Shown one piece after another: positions 29,928 through 37,604 of a stretch of DNA of 40,435 nt (position 1 is the stretch's first letter; each line of letters opens with the position of its first letter). The DNA comes from Aquiluna sp. (GTDB lineage Bacteria; Actinomycetota; Actinomycetes; Actinomycetales; Microbacteriaceae): positions 1-40,435 of the forward strand of contig JAGYIH010000006.1 of assembly GCA_018402615.1 (NCBI GenBank), written 5' to 3'. The position numbers and the translations under genes were made by a program. The notes beneath the pieces are model-generated. The model was not told the DNA's origin, made no database searches, and was given only the letters and a program-made list of their open reading frames with translations.

Positions 29928-30485
29928 TTACTTCAGTAGCTTCCAAGCCATTGGCAATAGCGCTGCTGCAAGCACTGCCTTTGCAGCATCGCCGATCAAA
30001 AAGGGAATGACTCCAACTGAAATTGCGGTGACCAAATCAAGACCCAGAGCAATCATCAGGCCGCTCACACCAAAGGCATAGATAACCAGACTGCCGGCCG
30101 CGAAGCTCAACGCAACCTTGACCGGTGTCGAGGAAAAGCCTCTCGAAGCCAAAAAGCCAACCAGGGCGGCGGCAGCCACAAAGCCGATGATGTAGCCGGC
30201 AGTTGGTAGCACGCCAGTCAAAGACTTAGCTGATGAAAAAACGGGCAGTCCAGCTGCTCCCAGTGCGAGATACAGGGAGAGCGAGAGCGCTCCGCGCTTT
30301 GCTCCAAGAGCTGCTCCCACCAGCAAAACCGCAAAGGTTTGCATGGTCAAAGGAACCGGCCACATAGGCAACTGAATCTGCGCGGCCAGCGCTGTCAAAG
30401 CTGCTCCAGCTGAAACCAGTGCAATGTTGGTGCCCACGCTGCGTGGGAAGATGCGATCTGCAATAACCGTGGTTGCAATTGACAT
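29928..30485 (-). CDS. bioY: Biotin ECF transporter substrate-binding component BioY
   Basis: An integral membrane S-component that binds biotin and, with the shared energy-coupling module (EcfA/EcfT), imports it. It is 185 residues with six hydrophobic segments and the family motifs LPMWPVPLTMQTFAVLLVGA near residue 38 and TGVLPTAGYIIGF near residue 90. A perfect AAGGAGG (30490-30496) lies 4 bases before the ATG. No EcfA/T genes are nearby, so it probably uses a shared module or acts alone. It lies 27 bases downstream of the SURF1 gene and is the last gene of that minus-strand cluster. I see no obvious BirA or BioQ operator. Confidence 0.95.
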   Translation of the reverse strand: MSIATTVIADRIFPRSVGTNIALVSAGAALTALAAQIQLPMWPVPLTMQTFAVLLVGAALGAKRGALSLSLYLALGAAGLPVFSSAKSLTGVLPTAGYIIGFVAAAALVGFLASRGFSSTPVKVALSFAAGSLVIYAFGVSGLMIALGLDLVTAISVGVIPFLIGDAAKAVLAAALLPMAWKLLK

Positions 30486-30512
30486 GGTGCCTCCTTGAAA
30501 ACTTTGGTCAGT

Positions 30513-31327
30513 CTATTGGTTCTGATCTTCAAAGTCGTTGTCCAGATCCGACAGAGTCTTCTTTCGAATTTTGGGGGCCAGCAGACCCTGCTCCTCTAAT
30601 CGGATTCTTCGGTCGTTCCGATAGGCCCAGATCAATGCCCGCAAAGGCCATGATTCCAAAAAGTATCCACTGCAACGCATAGCTGAGGTGATTGCCCTCG
30701 CTCAGCGTGGCTTGGGCATCCCCATTGGGGCAGTCAAGTAGCCGGGGGATTCAGTGTGAACAACCGGCCGTAGCGGTCAGTGATCAGTTCTCCATAGCTT
30801 GATAGCGCCTGGGCTGGTTGGGGGCCGGGTGATTGAGGCCAACCGTCCGGGCAACGGGTTCGCGGGCCAAGGTCAACCTCTGGGGCCCGCAGTCGCAGTT
30901 GCAGCTCCGCGCCTGCCCGGGTTAGGCGGTGGGTGCTGCAGGCTCAGATGATTTGCGGCCCATGCCACAGCGCGCCGCTGGTCTGCAAATCTGGCATCAC
31001 GTGGCGCGCTGGCGCAGTGGCACAGAGAATCTGCCTGACTTCAGAAAGCGGCCTGTTTCGGACAATAACCGCTTCTTGGGGGAGGTAGCTGCCGGAGACC
31101 ATAACCGGTGTCCACTCATCATCTGTTTGACCAAATTCATCCAACTGCCAATTCAGCGCGGCCAATGGCACCGCTGGTTTGTCATAGTTCTGAATGACCT
31201 GGTCGATACGCTCAACAATCTCTTCTCGTCTGGAGAACTGCCACCAGCTCAAAAGTGTCGTGGCAATGGAAAACAACACCACGAGGGTGATCCACGGCGC
31301 CCAACGCCTAAGAGTTGTCAGTTTCAA
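30513..31327 (-). pseudogene. SURF1-family cytochrome oxidase assembly protein, frameshifted
   Basis: A membrane protein with an N- and a C-terminal transmembrane segment, helping assembly of cytochrome oxidase. From TTG 31327 the frame reads LRRWAPWITLVVLF and LLSWWQFSRREEIVERID, then DDEWTPVMVSGSYLP and VIVRNRPL, all typical SURF1. It then degenerates. Fragments in other frames continue: LRLRAPEVDLG near 30860, TDRYGRLFTLN near 30775, and GNHLSYALQWILFGIMAFAG near 30660, followed after a shift by LIWAYRNDRRIRLEEQ and a stop at 30513. The total length of about 815 bases fits an intact gene. Consensus error is the likely cause. The TTG start overlaps the upstream small gene by 20 bases. Confidence 0.8.
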
Positions 31328-31508
31328 ACGGTTTGTCCTCGAGGTAGAAGTTTCTCGCTGCTAAATAGTCAACCAGAAACTCGCGATGCTCTTTGCATGC
31401 ACCCCAAATTTTCCTTCTGTCTGCTGTGTGAACCTTGGGATTGCGCCAGAAGATTAGGTGCTTGGTTGGATCTTGGCAGCCCGCTCTGGAGCACTTATCT
31501 TGACTCAT
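31308..31508 (-). CDS. Small conserved Cys/His-containing actinobacterial protein, function unknown
   Basis: A 66-residue protein from ATG 31508. It begins MSQDKCSRAGC and continues through a Trp/Arg-rich core (IFWRNPKVHTADRRKIWGAC) to the segment EHREFLVDYLAARNFYLED. Cysteines at residues 6, 11 and about 39 plus nearby histidines could bind zinc; that is inferred. I recognise it as a family common in Microbacteriaceae and sometimes labelled 'acetone carboxylase', a label that a protein of this size cannot justify. It overlaps DUF3099 upstream by 14 bases and SURF1 downstream by 20, so it is certainly part of that operon. The flanking company suggests a link to respiration or the envelope, but there is no direct evidence. 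Confidence 0.85.
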   Translation of the reverse strand: MSQDKCSRAGCQDPTKHLIFWRNPKVHTADRRKIWGACKEHREFLVDYLAARNFYLEDKPFETDNS

Positions 31509-31815
31509 CAAACTTGATTTGGTCGGACCGAATGGTCAACTTTGGCGCAATCACGCTGGTGTTTACCCTCTTGGTAACACCCTGCTCGTTAGCGATGATG
31601 ACCGCAAAGTAGGGAAGGAAGATTGCCAGCGCAAAAAATACCCACATCAACCATCCTTGCGAGAAAACGCCCAGCACCAGGCAGACCATGCGCACCGACA
31701 TCGCGACGGTGTACTTGATCATTCTCGATCGGCGTTCCTCATCGGGTGAGGCCTCTAAAGCTGTCGCACTTTGGCGCTTTTCCAATTGGCTGAACCCGTT
31801 CTCAAAAGTTGGCAA
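31495..31815 (-). CDS. DUF3099 domain membrane protein
   Basis: A 106-residue protein of the actinobacterial DUF3099 family, function unknown. After a basic segment (RRSRMIKYTVAMSVRMV) it has two hydrophobic helices, about residues 36-54 and 56-75, with the family sequence FALAIFLPYFAVIIAN; the remainder is a hydrophilic tail. The start appears to be TTG 31815, since no ATG fits and the upstream 62 bases are shared with divergent fabG. It is the first gene of the DUF3099-small protein-SURF1-bioY cluster. The same neighbour pair (DUF3099, SURF1, fabG) occurs in other Microbacteriaceae as far as I recall. Confidence 0.85.
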   Translation of the reverse strand: MPTFENGFSQLEKRQSATALEASPDEERRSRMIKYTVAMSVRMVCLVLGVFSQGWLMWVFFALAIFLPYFAVIIANEQGVTKRVNTSVIAPKLTIRSDQIKFDESR

Positions 31816-31877
31816 TTACTAGACTGTGGTATTCGTAAGCGTAAAGCCCTAACGGGTATTCCCAAAAGGAGTAGTTA

Positions 31878-32588
31878 ATGCAAACTCCCCGCACAGTTTT
31901 AGTAACCGGTGGTAACCGAGGAATCGGTTTTGCCATAGCCGAGGAGTTCATCGCTGCTGGTCACCGTGTCGCGGTCACCGCACGCAGTGGTGCTGGCCCA
32001 AAGGGTTCTTTGAGCGTGGTCGCGGATGTCACCGACGCTAAGTCACTGGACAGCGCAATCGCGCAGGTCGAGGCCGCACTTGGCCCAATTGAGGTCTTGG
32101 TTGCAAACGCCGGCATTACTCGCGACACCCTGCTGCTTCGAATGAGCGATGAGGACTTCGAGCAGGTCGTGAACACGAATCTCACCGGTGTGTTCCGGGT
32201 TCTGAAACGAGTCACAAAATCAATGCTGAAACAGAAGTTTGGACGCGTGATTCTTATCGGATCAGTTGTCGGTCTTTTGGGAAGCGCGGGTCAGGTGAAC
32301 TATGCGGCAACCAAGAGTGCGCTGGTGGGAATAGCCAGAAGTGTTACCCGAGAACTGGGCTCAAGAAACATCACAGCCAACGTGGTCGCTCCCGGCTTTA
32401 TTGACACCGATATGACCGCCGAGCTTAGTGATGAACTTGCGCAGAGCTACCGCGACAAAATCCCCGCAGGCCGCTTTGCGAGTCCAGAAGAGGTCGCCAA
32501 GGTGGTGCGCTGGTTGGCTTCAGATGAATCTGCCTACATCTCCGGAGCCGTTATTCCGGTTGATGGTGGCCTTGGAATGGGCCACTAG
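31878..32588 (+). CDS. fabG: 3-oxoacyl-ACP reductase FabG (SDR family)
   Basis: Reduces 3-oxoacyl-ACP to 3-hydroxyacyl-ACP with NADPH in fatty acid elongation. It is 236 residues, a short-chain dehydrogenase. The coenzyme loop is GGNRGIG at about residues 10-16 and NAGITRD near 76. The catalytic triad is Ser129 (IGSVVG), Tyr142 and Lys146 (YAATK), and IPVDGGLGMGH closes the protein. An AAAAGGAG ribosome site precedes ATG 31878. The next gene is an enoyl-ACP reductase, so the pair supplies both reductive steps of the cycle; in mycobacteria the same pairing is fabG1-inhA. Confidence 0.95.
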   Translation: MQTPRTVLVTGGNRGIGFAIAEEFIAAGHRVAVTARSGAGPKGSLSVVADVTDAKSLDSAIAQVEAALGPIEVLVANAGITRDTLLLRMSDEDFEQVVNTNLTGVFRVLKRVTKSMLKQKFGRVILIGSVVGLLGSAGQVNYAATKSALVGIARSVTRELGSRNITANVVAPGFIDTDMTAELSDELAQSYRDKIPAGRFASPEEVAKVVRWLASDESAYISGAVIPVDGGLGMGH

Positions 32589-32617
32589 GTAGTAGTTTTT
32601 GATTCTGCACAAGACAT

Positions 32618-32624
32618 AAGGGAG
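32618..32624 (+). promoter_or_regulatory. Ribosome binding site deciding the enoyl-ACP reductase start
   Basis: AAGGGAG lies 7 bases before TTG 32632. A nearby ATG at 32627 is out of frame, only 2 bases from the site, and reads to a stop after five codons. Confidence 0.6.
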
Positions 32625-32631
32625 CAATGGT

Positions 32632-33399
32632 TTGGGAATTCTAGAGGGCAAGAAAATTTTGATTACCGGTGTTCTCACCGAAGCCTCAATCGCTTTTGCA
32701 GCTGCCCGGATTGCACAGGAACAGGGCGCAGAAGTGCTGCTGAGTTCCTTTGGCCGAATGCTTCCAATCACCCAAAAGATTGCAACCAGGCTTCCTAAGC
32801 CCGCTCAGGTTATTGAGCTGGATGCCACCAACCAGGATGACCTTGCTGCCCTCCCAGGACGCATCAAGGAGCAGCTGGGTTCCATTGACGGAATCGTGCA
32901 CGCAATAGCCTTCGCCCCGCAGACTGCTTTGGGTGGCAACTTTTTAGAGACCGAGTGGTCTGATGTCTCAACAGCGGTTGAAGTCTCCGCCTATTCGCTG
33001 AAGTCCATCACAACAGCTTGCCTACCGGTTCTAAACAACCCATCCTCAGTTGTTGGGCTGACCTTTGATGCCACGGTCTCCTGGCCTGTGTATGACTGGA
33101 TGGGCGTTGCCAAGGCAGCCTTTGAGTCAACCTCCAGATACTTGGCGAAGTACTTGGGTCCAAAGGGAATTCGGGTGAACCTGATTTCTGCTGGACCCTT
33201 GCGCACAACAGCGGCCAAGGGCATACCGGGCTTTGCAACCATGGAAGAGCTTTGGACTGGACGGGCGCCACTGGGCTGGGACCTAACCGACACCGAAGCG
33301 GCCGCCAAGGGGCTGGTTGCGCTTTTAAGCGACTGGTTCCCAGCCACCACTGGCGAAATGATTCACGTCGACGGCGGCCTGCACTCCACCGGAGCCTAG
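32632..33399 (+). CDS. fabI: Enoyl-ACP reductase (NADH), FabI/InhA type
   Basis: Reduces trans-2-enoyl-ACP in the last step of the fatty acid elongation cycle. It is 255 residues. The N-terminus GILEGKKILITGVLTEASIAF has the enoyl-reductase form of the coenzyme site; AIAFAPQTALGGNFLET follows near residue 85. The active-site Tyr154 and Lys161 lie in YDWMGVAKAAFES, corresponding to Tyr158/Lys165 of InhA. The C-terminus is MIHVDGGLHSTGA. The TTG start is supported by AAGGGAG 7 bases upstream. A missing T in the run after 32630 would instead fuse the frame to ATG 32627, so the exact start is not settled. Its last 4 bases overlap the serB stop on the other strand. Confidence 0.94.
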   Translation: MGILEGKKILITGVLTEASIAFAAARIAQEQGAEVLLSSFGRMLPITQKIATRLPKPAQVIELDATNQDDLAALPGRIKEQLGSIDGIVHAIAFAPQTALGGNFLETEWSDVSTAVEVSAYSLKSITTACLPVLNNPSSVVGLTFDATVSWPVYDWMGVAKAAFESTSRYLAKYLGPKGIRVNLISAGPLRTTAAKGIPGFATMEELWTGRAPLGWDLTDTEAAAKGLVALLSDWFPATTGEMIHVDGGLHSTGA

Positions 33400-34023
33400 G
33401 GAAGAATGCTTATCAGCTCAGCCAGATCGCGCTGAGAAATCACAATGTCTGCCTGCTGATTCACAATTGGCTTGGCGCAAAATGCCACCGACAGGCCAGC
33501 GACCGCCATCATGCCAAGGTCATTTGCACCATCACCAACAGCGATGGTTTTATCCAAATCCAGCCCAAGTTCCAGAGCCCACTGCGTCAAGTAGTCAGCC
33601 TTGGCCTGGCGGTTCACAATCGCCCCTTCAACCTTCCCTGTCAAAATCCATCGCTGACTCCTGCGTTGTTGGCTGCCGCAAAAATCGTTTCAGGGTTTTT
33701 CTAATTGGATCAAGAAGTTGAATAAAGCCACCGCTAACCGCCGCGGCCTTGCCGCCGCGAGCGTGGATGGCGGCAACCAACTCCTTGGCTCCGCGGGTTA
33801 GTTTGAGCTGATTGGAAACCTCCAACAACACTGAGTCGGGTAGGTCCTTTAGGGTGGCGACACGATCAATTAGGGACTGATTAAAGTCAATCTCACCGCG
33901 CATTGCGCGATCTGTGATTTGTTGAACCAGCTCGGCGCTGGTCGAATAGCCCGCCAGTAGTTCGATGGCCTCTTGCTCGATAAGGGTCGAATCAACATCG
34001 AACACCACTAAAAACTTTGTCAC
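33396..34023 (-). pseudogene. serB: Phosphoserine phosphatase SerB, frameshifted in homopolymers
   Basis: A HAD-family phosphatase releasing serine from phosphoserine. The N-terminal part (GTG 34023 onward) has the nucleophile motif FDVDSTLIEQEAIELLAGYS. The C-terminal part, in another frame, has GAIVNRQAKADYL and the HAD motif GDGANDLGMMAVAG. In between (33640-33710) the expected reading DF-AAANNAGVSDGF-LTGKVEG is restored if one A is removed from an AAA run, one T removed from a five-T run and one T added to a four-T run. All three changes are in homopolymers, so sequencing error is the simplest explanation. The GTG overlaps the glgC stop (GTGA), so the gene is the second of a glgC-serB unit. 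Confidence 0.88.
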
Positions 34024-35258
34024 GGAGTAACCAGAAGCCCCTTGGTTACTACCGTCAGACCACTGGGTGTGACGGTGAAGCCACGCTCCAGGTCGCGCTC
34101 GCGGTTTGCTCCAACACTGGCTCCGTCGGTAACAACCACGTCCTTATCAAGAATTGCCTTGCGAATCGTGCAGTCTCTACCAATCTGCACGCTGTCCAAT
34201 AGAACTGAGTCTGTGACCAAGGATCTTGAGCTGATTCGGACATTTGGCGAGAGCACGCTCCGCTCAACCACTGCGCCCGAGACAACTACACCCAGAGACA
34301 CTATGGAGTCATTGGTGCGACCCTGGTTGCCCTCAGAGTCGTGAATGAACTTTGCGGGCGGCATGTTGATCTGCTGATTGAAGATCGGCCACTCGGAGTT
34401 GTAAAGGTTGAAAATAGGCATCGTGGAGATTAGATCCATGTGGGCGTCGTAATAAGAATCAAGGGTTCCAACATCGCGCCAGTAGGACTTGTCCCGTGCT
34501 GTCGCACCGGGAATCTCGTTGAATGTGAAGTCGTAAGCGCCGGCAAGATTTAGGTTCACAAAATAGGGAATGATGTCTCCACCCATGTCGTGAGTTGAAG
34601 TTTCATCCTGTGCGTCACGCTCGATTGCATCTATGAGGGCCTGTGCATTGAAAATGTAATTACCCATCGATACCAGTGCTTGAGTGGGATCGCCGGGGAC
34701 AGCGGCAGGGTTCTTTGGTTTTTCCTTGAACGAGGTGATCTTGGTCGGACTAGCCGCATCTACTTCAATCACACCGAACTGATCACAGATCTCAATCGGT
34801 TGCCTGATAGCCGCGACGGTGGCCTCCATGCCGGACTCGATGTGGGATTGCAGCATCTGGTCAAAGTCCATCCGGTAGACGTGGTCCGCTCCAACGACTA
34901 CTACGTAATCGGGCTTCTCGTCACTGAGCGCGTTCATAGACTGCAGGATCGCGTCGGCGCTGCCGGTGAACCAGCGCTTGCCCAGTCGCTGCTGAGCGGG
35001 GATAGAGGCGACATAGCCCCCGAGAAGTGGCGACATGCGCCAGGTTTGAGAAATGTGTCGGTCAAGGCTATGAGACTTGTACTGGGTCAACACCACCATG
35101 CGACGAAGTCCGGAGTTGATCAGATTTGAAAGCGCGAAGTCGACCAGTCGATAAGAGCCCGCAAAAGGAACAGCTGGTTTGGCGCGGTCCGCGGTCAGGG
35201 GCATAAGGCGCTTGCCCTCGCCACCGGCAAGAACCATCCCAAAAACCCGCGTCACCAT
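34020..35258 (-). CDS. glgC: Glucose-1-phosphate adenylyltransferase (ADP-glucose synthase)
   Basis: Makes ADP-glucose from ATP and glucose 1-phosphate, the committed step of bacterial glycogen synthesis. It is 412 residues from ATG 35258, starting [20 protein letters not shown]. Catalytic and substrate motifs visible are [19 protein letters not shown] near residue 28, WFTGSADAI near residue 96, and [19 protein letters not shown] near residue 118. A C-terminal left-handed beta-helix is built of hexapeptide-like repeats ([20 protein letters not shown]). A TTG two codons upstream is also open, but the ATG sits 6 bases after TAACAT, a plausible -10. It is divergent from glgA. Confidence 0.95.
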   Translation of the reverse strand: MVTRVFGMVLAGGEGKRLMPLTADRAKPAVPFAGSYRLVDFALSNLINSGLRRMVVLTQYKSHSLDRHISQTWRMSPLLGGYVASIPAQQRLGKRWFTGSADAILQSMNALSDEKPDYVVVVGADHVYRMDFDQMLQSHIESGMEATVAAIRQPIEICDQFGVIEVDAASPTKITSFKEKPKNPAAVPGDPTQALVSMGNYIFNAQALIDAIERDAQDETSTHDMGGDIIPYFVNLNLAGAYDFTFNEIPGATARDKSYWRDVGTLDSYYDAHMDLISTMPIFNLYNSEWPIFNQQINMPPAKFIHDSEGNQGRTNDSIVSLGVVVSGAVVERSVLSPNVRISSRSLVTDSVLLDSVQIGRDCTIRKAILDKDVVVTDGASVGANRERDLERGFTVTPSGLTVVTKGLLVTP

Positions 35259-35264
35259 AGCCAA

Positions 35265-35270
35265 ATGTTA
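35265..35270 (-). promoter_or_regulatory. Putative -10 element of a leaderless glgC promoter
   Basis: On the minus strand TAACAT ends 6 bases before glgC ATG 35258. No Shine-Dalgarno sequence fits in that space. The matching -35 region would overlap the -10 of glgA on the other strand. Confidence 0.5.
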
Positions 35271-35292
35271 GTCCGCATCGAAACCTGGGGGA

Positions 35293-35298
35293 TAGCAT
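35293..35298 (+). promoter_or_regulatory. Putative -10 element of a leaderless glgA promoter
   Basis: TAGCAT ends 6 bases before glgA ATG 35305. The alternative is a leadered message using GGGGGA (35287-35292) as ribosome site for TTG 35299. The mirror-image arrangement with glgC favours the leaderless reading. Confidence 0.45.
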
Positions 35299-35304
35299 TT
35301 GGAT

Positions 35305-36489
35305 ATGCGTGTGGATTTTGTTACCAAGGAGTACCCGCCAAACATTTACGGTGGGGCTGGCGTCCACATCAGCGAACTGGTGAAGGTGCTTCGTGGCCAC
35401 ATAGAGGCAAACGTCCATGCCTTCGGAAACCCAGTTTCCGAGCCAAACACATTTGGATACCCGATTCCACAGAGTTTTGTTGATCAGAACTCAGCGCTGC
35501 AGACCATGGCCACGAATCTCGAAATGATCCCCAAGATTGCCGGAGCGGATTTGGTCCACTCACACACCTGGTACGCCAATTTTGCCGGTCAAGTAGCCGG
35601 TCTATTACACGAGATACCGCACATCATCACCGCGCACTCGCTGGAGCCACTGAGGCCCTGGAAACGAGAGCAGCTCGCTGGCGGGTATGCGGTTTCTTCC
35701 TTTATTGAGCAGAGTGCCTACGAGGGCGCCAAGAAGGTCATCGCCGTTTCTAACGGGATGCGCAAAGACATTCTGAGTTCTTACCCGAGCCTAGATCCCT
35801 CGAAGGTCGAGGTCATCTATAACGGCATCGATTCTCAAAAATGGGCTCCAACCCACAATCAAGAGGTTTTAGATCGCTACGGAATTGATGCTTCGAGACG
35901 AACCGTGATGTTTGTGGGACGAATTACCAGGCAAAAAGGGCTGAGCTACTTTCTGCAGGCTGCGCGCGACCTCCCCGAAGATGTCCAGCTGATTTTGGCT
36001 GCCGGAGCGCCAGACACCAAGGAGATCCAGACCGAGGTGGAGACTTTGGTCTCAGAGCTATCTTCGACCAGAACCGGAGTCACCTGGATACCAGAGCACC
36101 TGCCGCAAAAGGAGCTTGCAGCGCTGCTAACTCAGACCGATCTGTTCGCTTGTCCCTCTATCTACGAACCGCTTGGAATTGTGAATCTAGAGGCGATGGC
36201 CTGCGGTGCTGCAGTGATTGGAACTGCCACCGGTGGAATTCCAGAAGTTATTGCAAGCGGGGAAACCGGTTGGTTGGTTGATATCGATCAGGTCAGCGAC
36301 GGCACGGGAACCCCTAAGGATCCGGAGCGATTTATTCACGACTGGTCCAGTGCAATGCTCACGGCCCTAAACTCCGGACAGCTCGAGGCCTTTGGGCAGG
36401 CTGGCCGAGAACGAGCGGTTAGTCAGTTCAGCTGGGAATCGATTGCGACTCGCACGCTCTCGCTCTATCAAAGCGCTTTAGAAAGCTAG
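35305..36489 (+). CDS. glgA: Glycogen synthase, actinobacterial type (GT4/GT1-like)
   Basis: Glucosyltransferase that uses ADP-glucose (or related activated glucose) to extend alpha-glucans. It is 394 residues, the shorter actinobacterial form rather than the about 480-residue GT5 enzyme of E. coli. The N-terminal domain starts MRVDFVTKEYPPNIYGGAGV, which holds the sugar-nucleotide binding region. The C-terminal Rossmann domain has FVGRITRQKGLSYFL near residue 205 and the EPLGIVNLEAMACGAAV donor-binding motif near residue 290. In mycobacteria the orthologue (GlgM/GlgA) makes maltose 1-phosphate, so the exact acceptor is uncertain. A TTG at 35299 is an alternative start. Confidence 0.9.
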   Translation: MRVDFVTKEYPPNIYGGAGVHISELVKVLRGHIEANVHAFGNPVSEPNTFGYPIPQSFVDQNSALQTMATNLEMIPKIAGADLVHSHTWYANFAGQVAGLLHEIPHIITAHSLEPLRPWKREQLAGGYAVSSFIEQSAYEGAKKVIAVSNGMRKDILSSYPSLDPSKVEVIYNGIDSQKWAPTHNQEVLDRYGIDASRRTVMFVGRITRQKGLSYFLQAARDLPEDVQLILAAGAPDTKEIQTEVETLVSELSSTRTGVTWIPEHLPQKELAALLTQTDLFACPSIYEPLGIVNLEAMACGAAVIGTATGGIPEVIASGETGWLVDIDQVSDGTGTPKDPERFIHDWSSAMLTALNSGQLEAFGQAGRERAVSQFSWESIATRTLSLYQSALES

Positions 36490-36500
36490 GCTTGACACCA

Positions 36501-37289
36501 ATGTCAGCGGTAATTGAACTCCAAAATGTCTCGGTCATCAGAAGTGGCAAGCTAATACTTGAATCGCTCGGGTTTCAAGCTCAATCATCTGAGCGCTGGG
36601 TCATCCTGGGCGCAAATGGTGCCGGTAAGACAACAATGCTTCGGGTCTGTGCAGCCCAGATTCAACCATCGAGCGGAAGCGCGACCCTGCTGGGTAAAAG
36701 GCTTGGAGAAACCAATGTTTTTGAACTTCGAACTCGCATTGGGTTCGCCTCAAGCGCCCTGGCATCTCAAATCCCAAACAGCGAAACAGTTTTGAACGCG
36801 GTAATGACCGCCAGCTACGGGGTCACCGGCCGCTGGAACGAGAGCTACGACGCACTTGATGAGAGGCGTGCTAGGCGAGTGCTGAACGAGTGGGAACTTG
36901 CGAGCTTTGAGGACAGACCTTTCGGAACACTCAGTGACGGAGAGCGCAAGCGGGTTCAGATTGCCAGATCGATAATGACCGATCCGGAGCTGCTGTTGTT
37001 GGATGAGCCCGTCGCAAGTTTGGACCTCGCCGCAAGAGAGCTGACCATTGGCTTGCTCTCCGGCTATGCCAAAAGTCCCAGTGCTCCGGCAATGGCGATG
37101 GTGACCCACCATCTCGAAGAAATACCTGCCGGATTCACCCATGCACTTTTGCTGCAGGATGGAAAGGTTCTGGCCAGGGGAGAGATAGGCGACACCATCA
37201 CTTCGGAGGCTATCTCCGAGGCCTTTAGATTTCCGCTGAAGGTCAGCTATCAGAACGGCAGATTTGGCGCAGTTGCCAACCTAGACTGA
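36501..37289 (+). CDS. ABC transporter ATP-binding protein, no partner gene visible
   Basis: An ATPase of 262 residues. It has Walker A GANGAGKTTML near residue 34, the signature LSDGERKRVQIARSIM near residue 140 and Walker B LLLLDEPVASLDLAARE near residue 163, followed by the H-loop MVTHHLEEIP. No membrane permease or binding protein is encoded nearby, so it may act with partners elsewhere, like the YlmA/ModF group, or not in transport at all. It lies 2-11 bases after glgA and is probably cotranscribed with it. The start could be TTG 36492 or ATG 36501; I chose the ATG. The signature has LSDGE rather than LSGGQ, which is common among such orphan ATPases. Confidence 0.85.
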   Translation: MSAVIELQNVSVIRSGKLILESLGFQAQSSERWVILGANGAGKTTMLRVCAAQIQPSSGSATLLGKRLGETNVFELRTRIGFASSALASQIPNSETVLNAVMTASYGVTGRWNESYDALDERRARRVLNEWELASFEDRPFGTLSDGERKRVQIARSIMTDPELLLLDEPVASLDLAARELTIGLLSGYAKSPSAPAMAMVTHHLEEIPAGFTHALLLQDGKVLARGEIGDTITSEAISEAFRFPLKVSYQNGRFGAVANLD

Positions 37290-37355
37290 GAAAAGAAAAC
37301 CTGTTAGGCTTTCGCGCTGTTGCTGTTATGCAAAAGGTTTATCAAAGGAAAAGTA

Positions 37356-37604
37356 ATGAAGTCTGAAATCCACCCAGAGTACGCACCAATCGTGTTTCGC
37401 GATTTGGCATCGGGCGAGCTATTTCTAACCCGCGCGACCATCACCTCCGAGAAGACGATTGAGTGGGCAGACGGCAAGACCTACCCGGTTTACGATGTTG
37501 AGATAAGTTCAGCAAGCCACCCGTTTTACACCGGCAAGCAGCGCATCATGGATGCGGCTGGACGTGTCGAACGCTTCAACGAGCGCTACAAGAACTTCAA
37601 CTAA
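37356..37604 (+). CDS. rpmE2: 50S ribosomal protein L31, type B (zinc-free form)
   Basis: An 82-residue large-subunit protein, starting [16 protein letters not shown] and continuing [13 protein letters not shown] and [20 protein letters not shown]. It has no cysteines, so it is the paralogue that does not bind zinc and is usually made under zinc limitation or used as the only copy. The frame is open to 37320 upstream, but ATG 37356 gives the family N-terminus and has AAAGGAAAAG before it. No Zur palindrome is seen in 37290-37355. A strong terminator follows. Whether a zinc-binding L31 exists elsewhere cannot be known here. Confidence 0.95.
   Translation: MKSEIHPEYAPIVFRDLASGELFLTRATITSEKTIEWADGKTYPVYDVEISSASHPFYTGKQRIMDAAGRVERFNERYKNFN

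Noticed and set aside
32627..32644. Five-codon upstream ORF regulating the enoyl-ACP reductase
   Set aside because: The ATG is only 2 bases from the ribosome site and may be the real start shifted by a missing T; a regulatory peptide is not supported.
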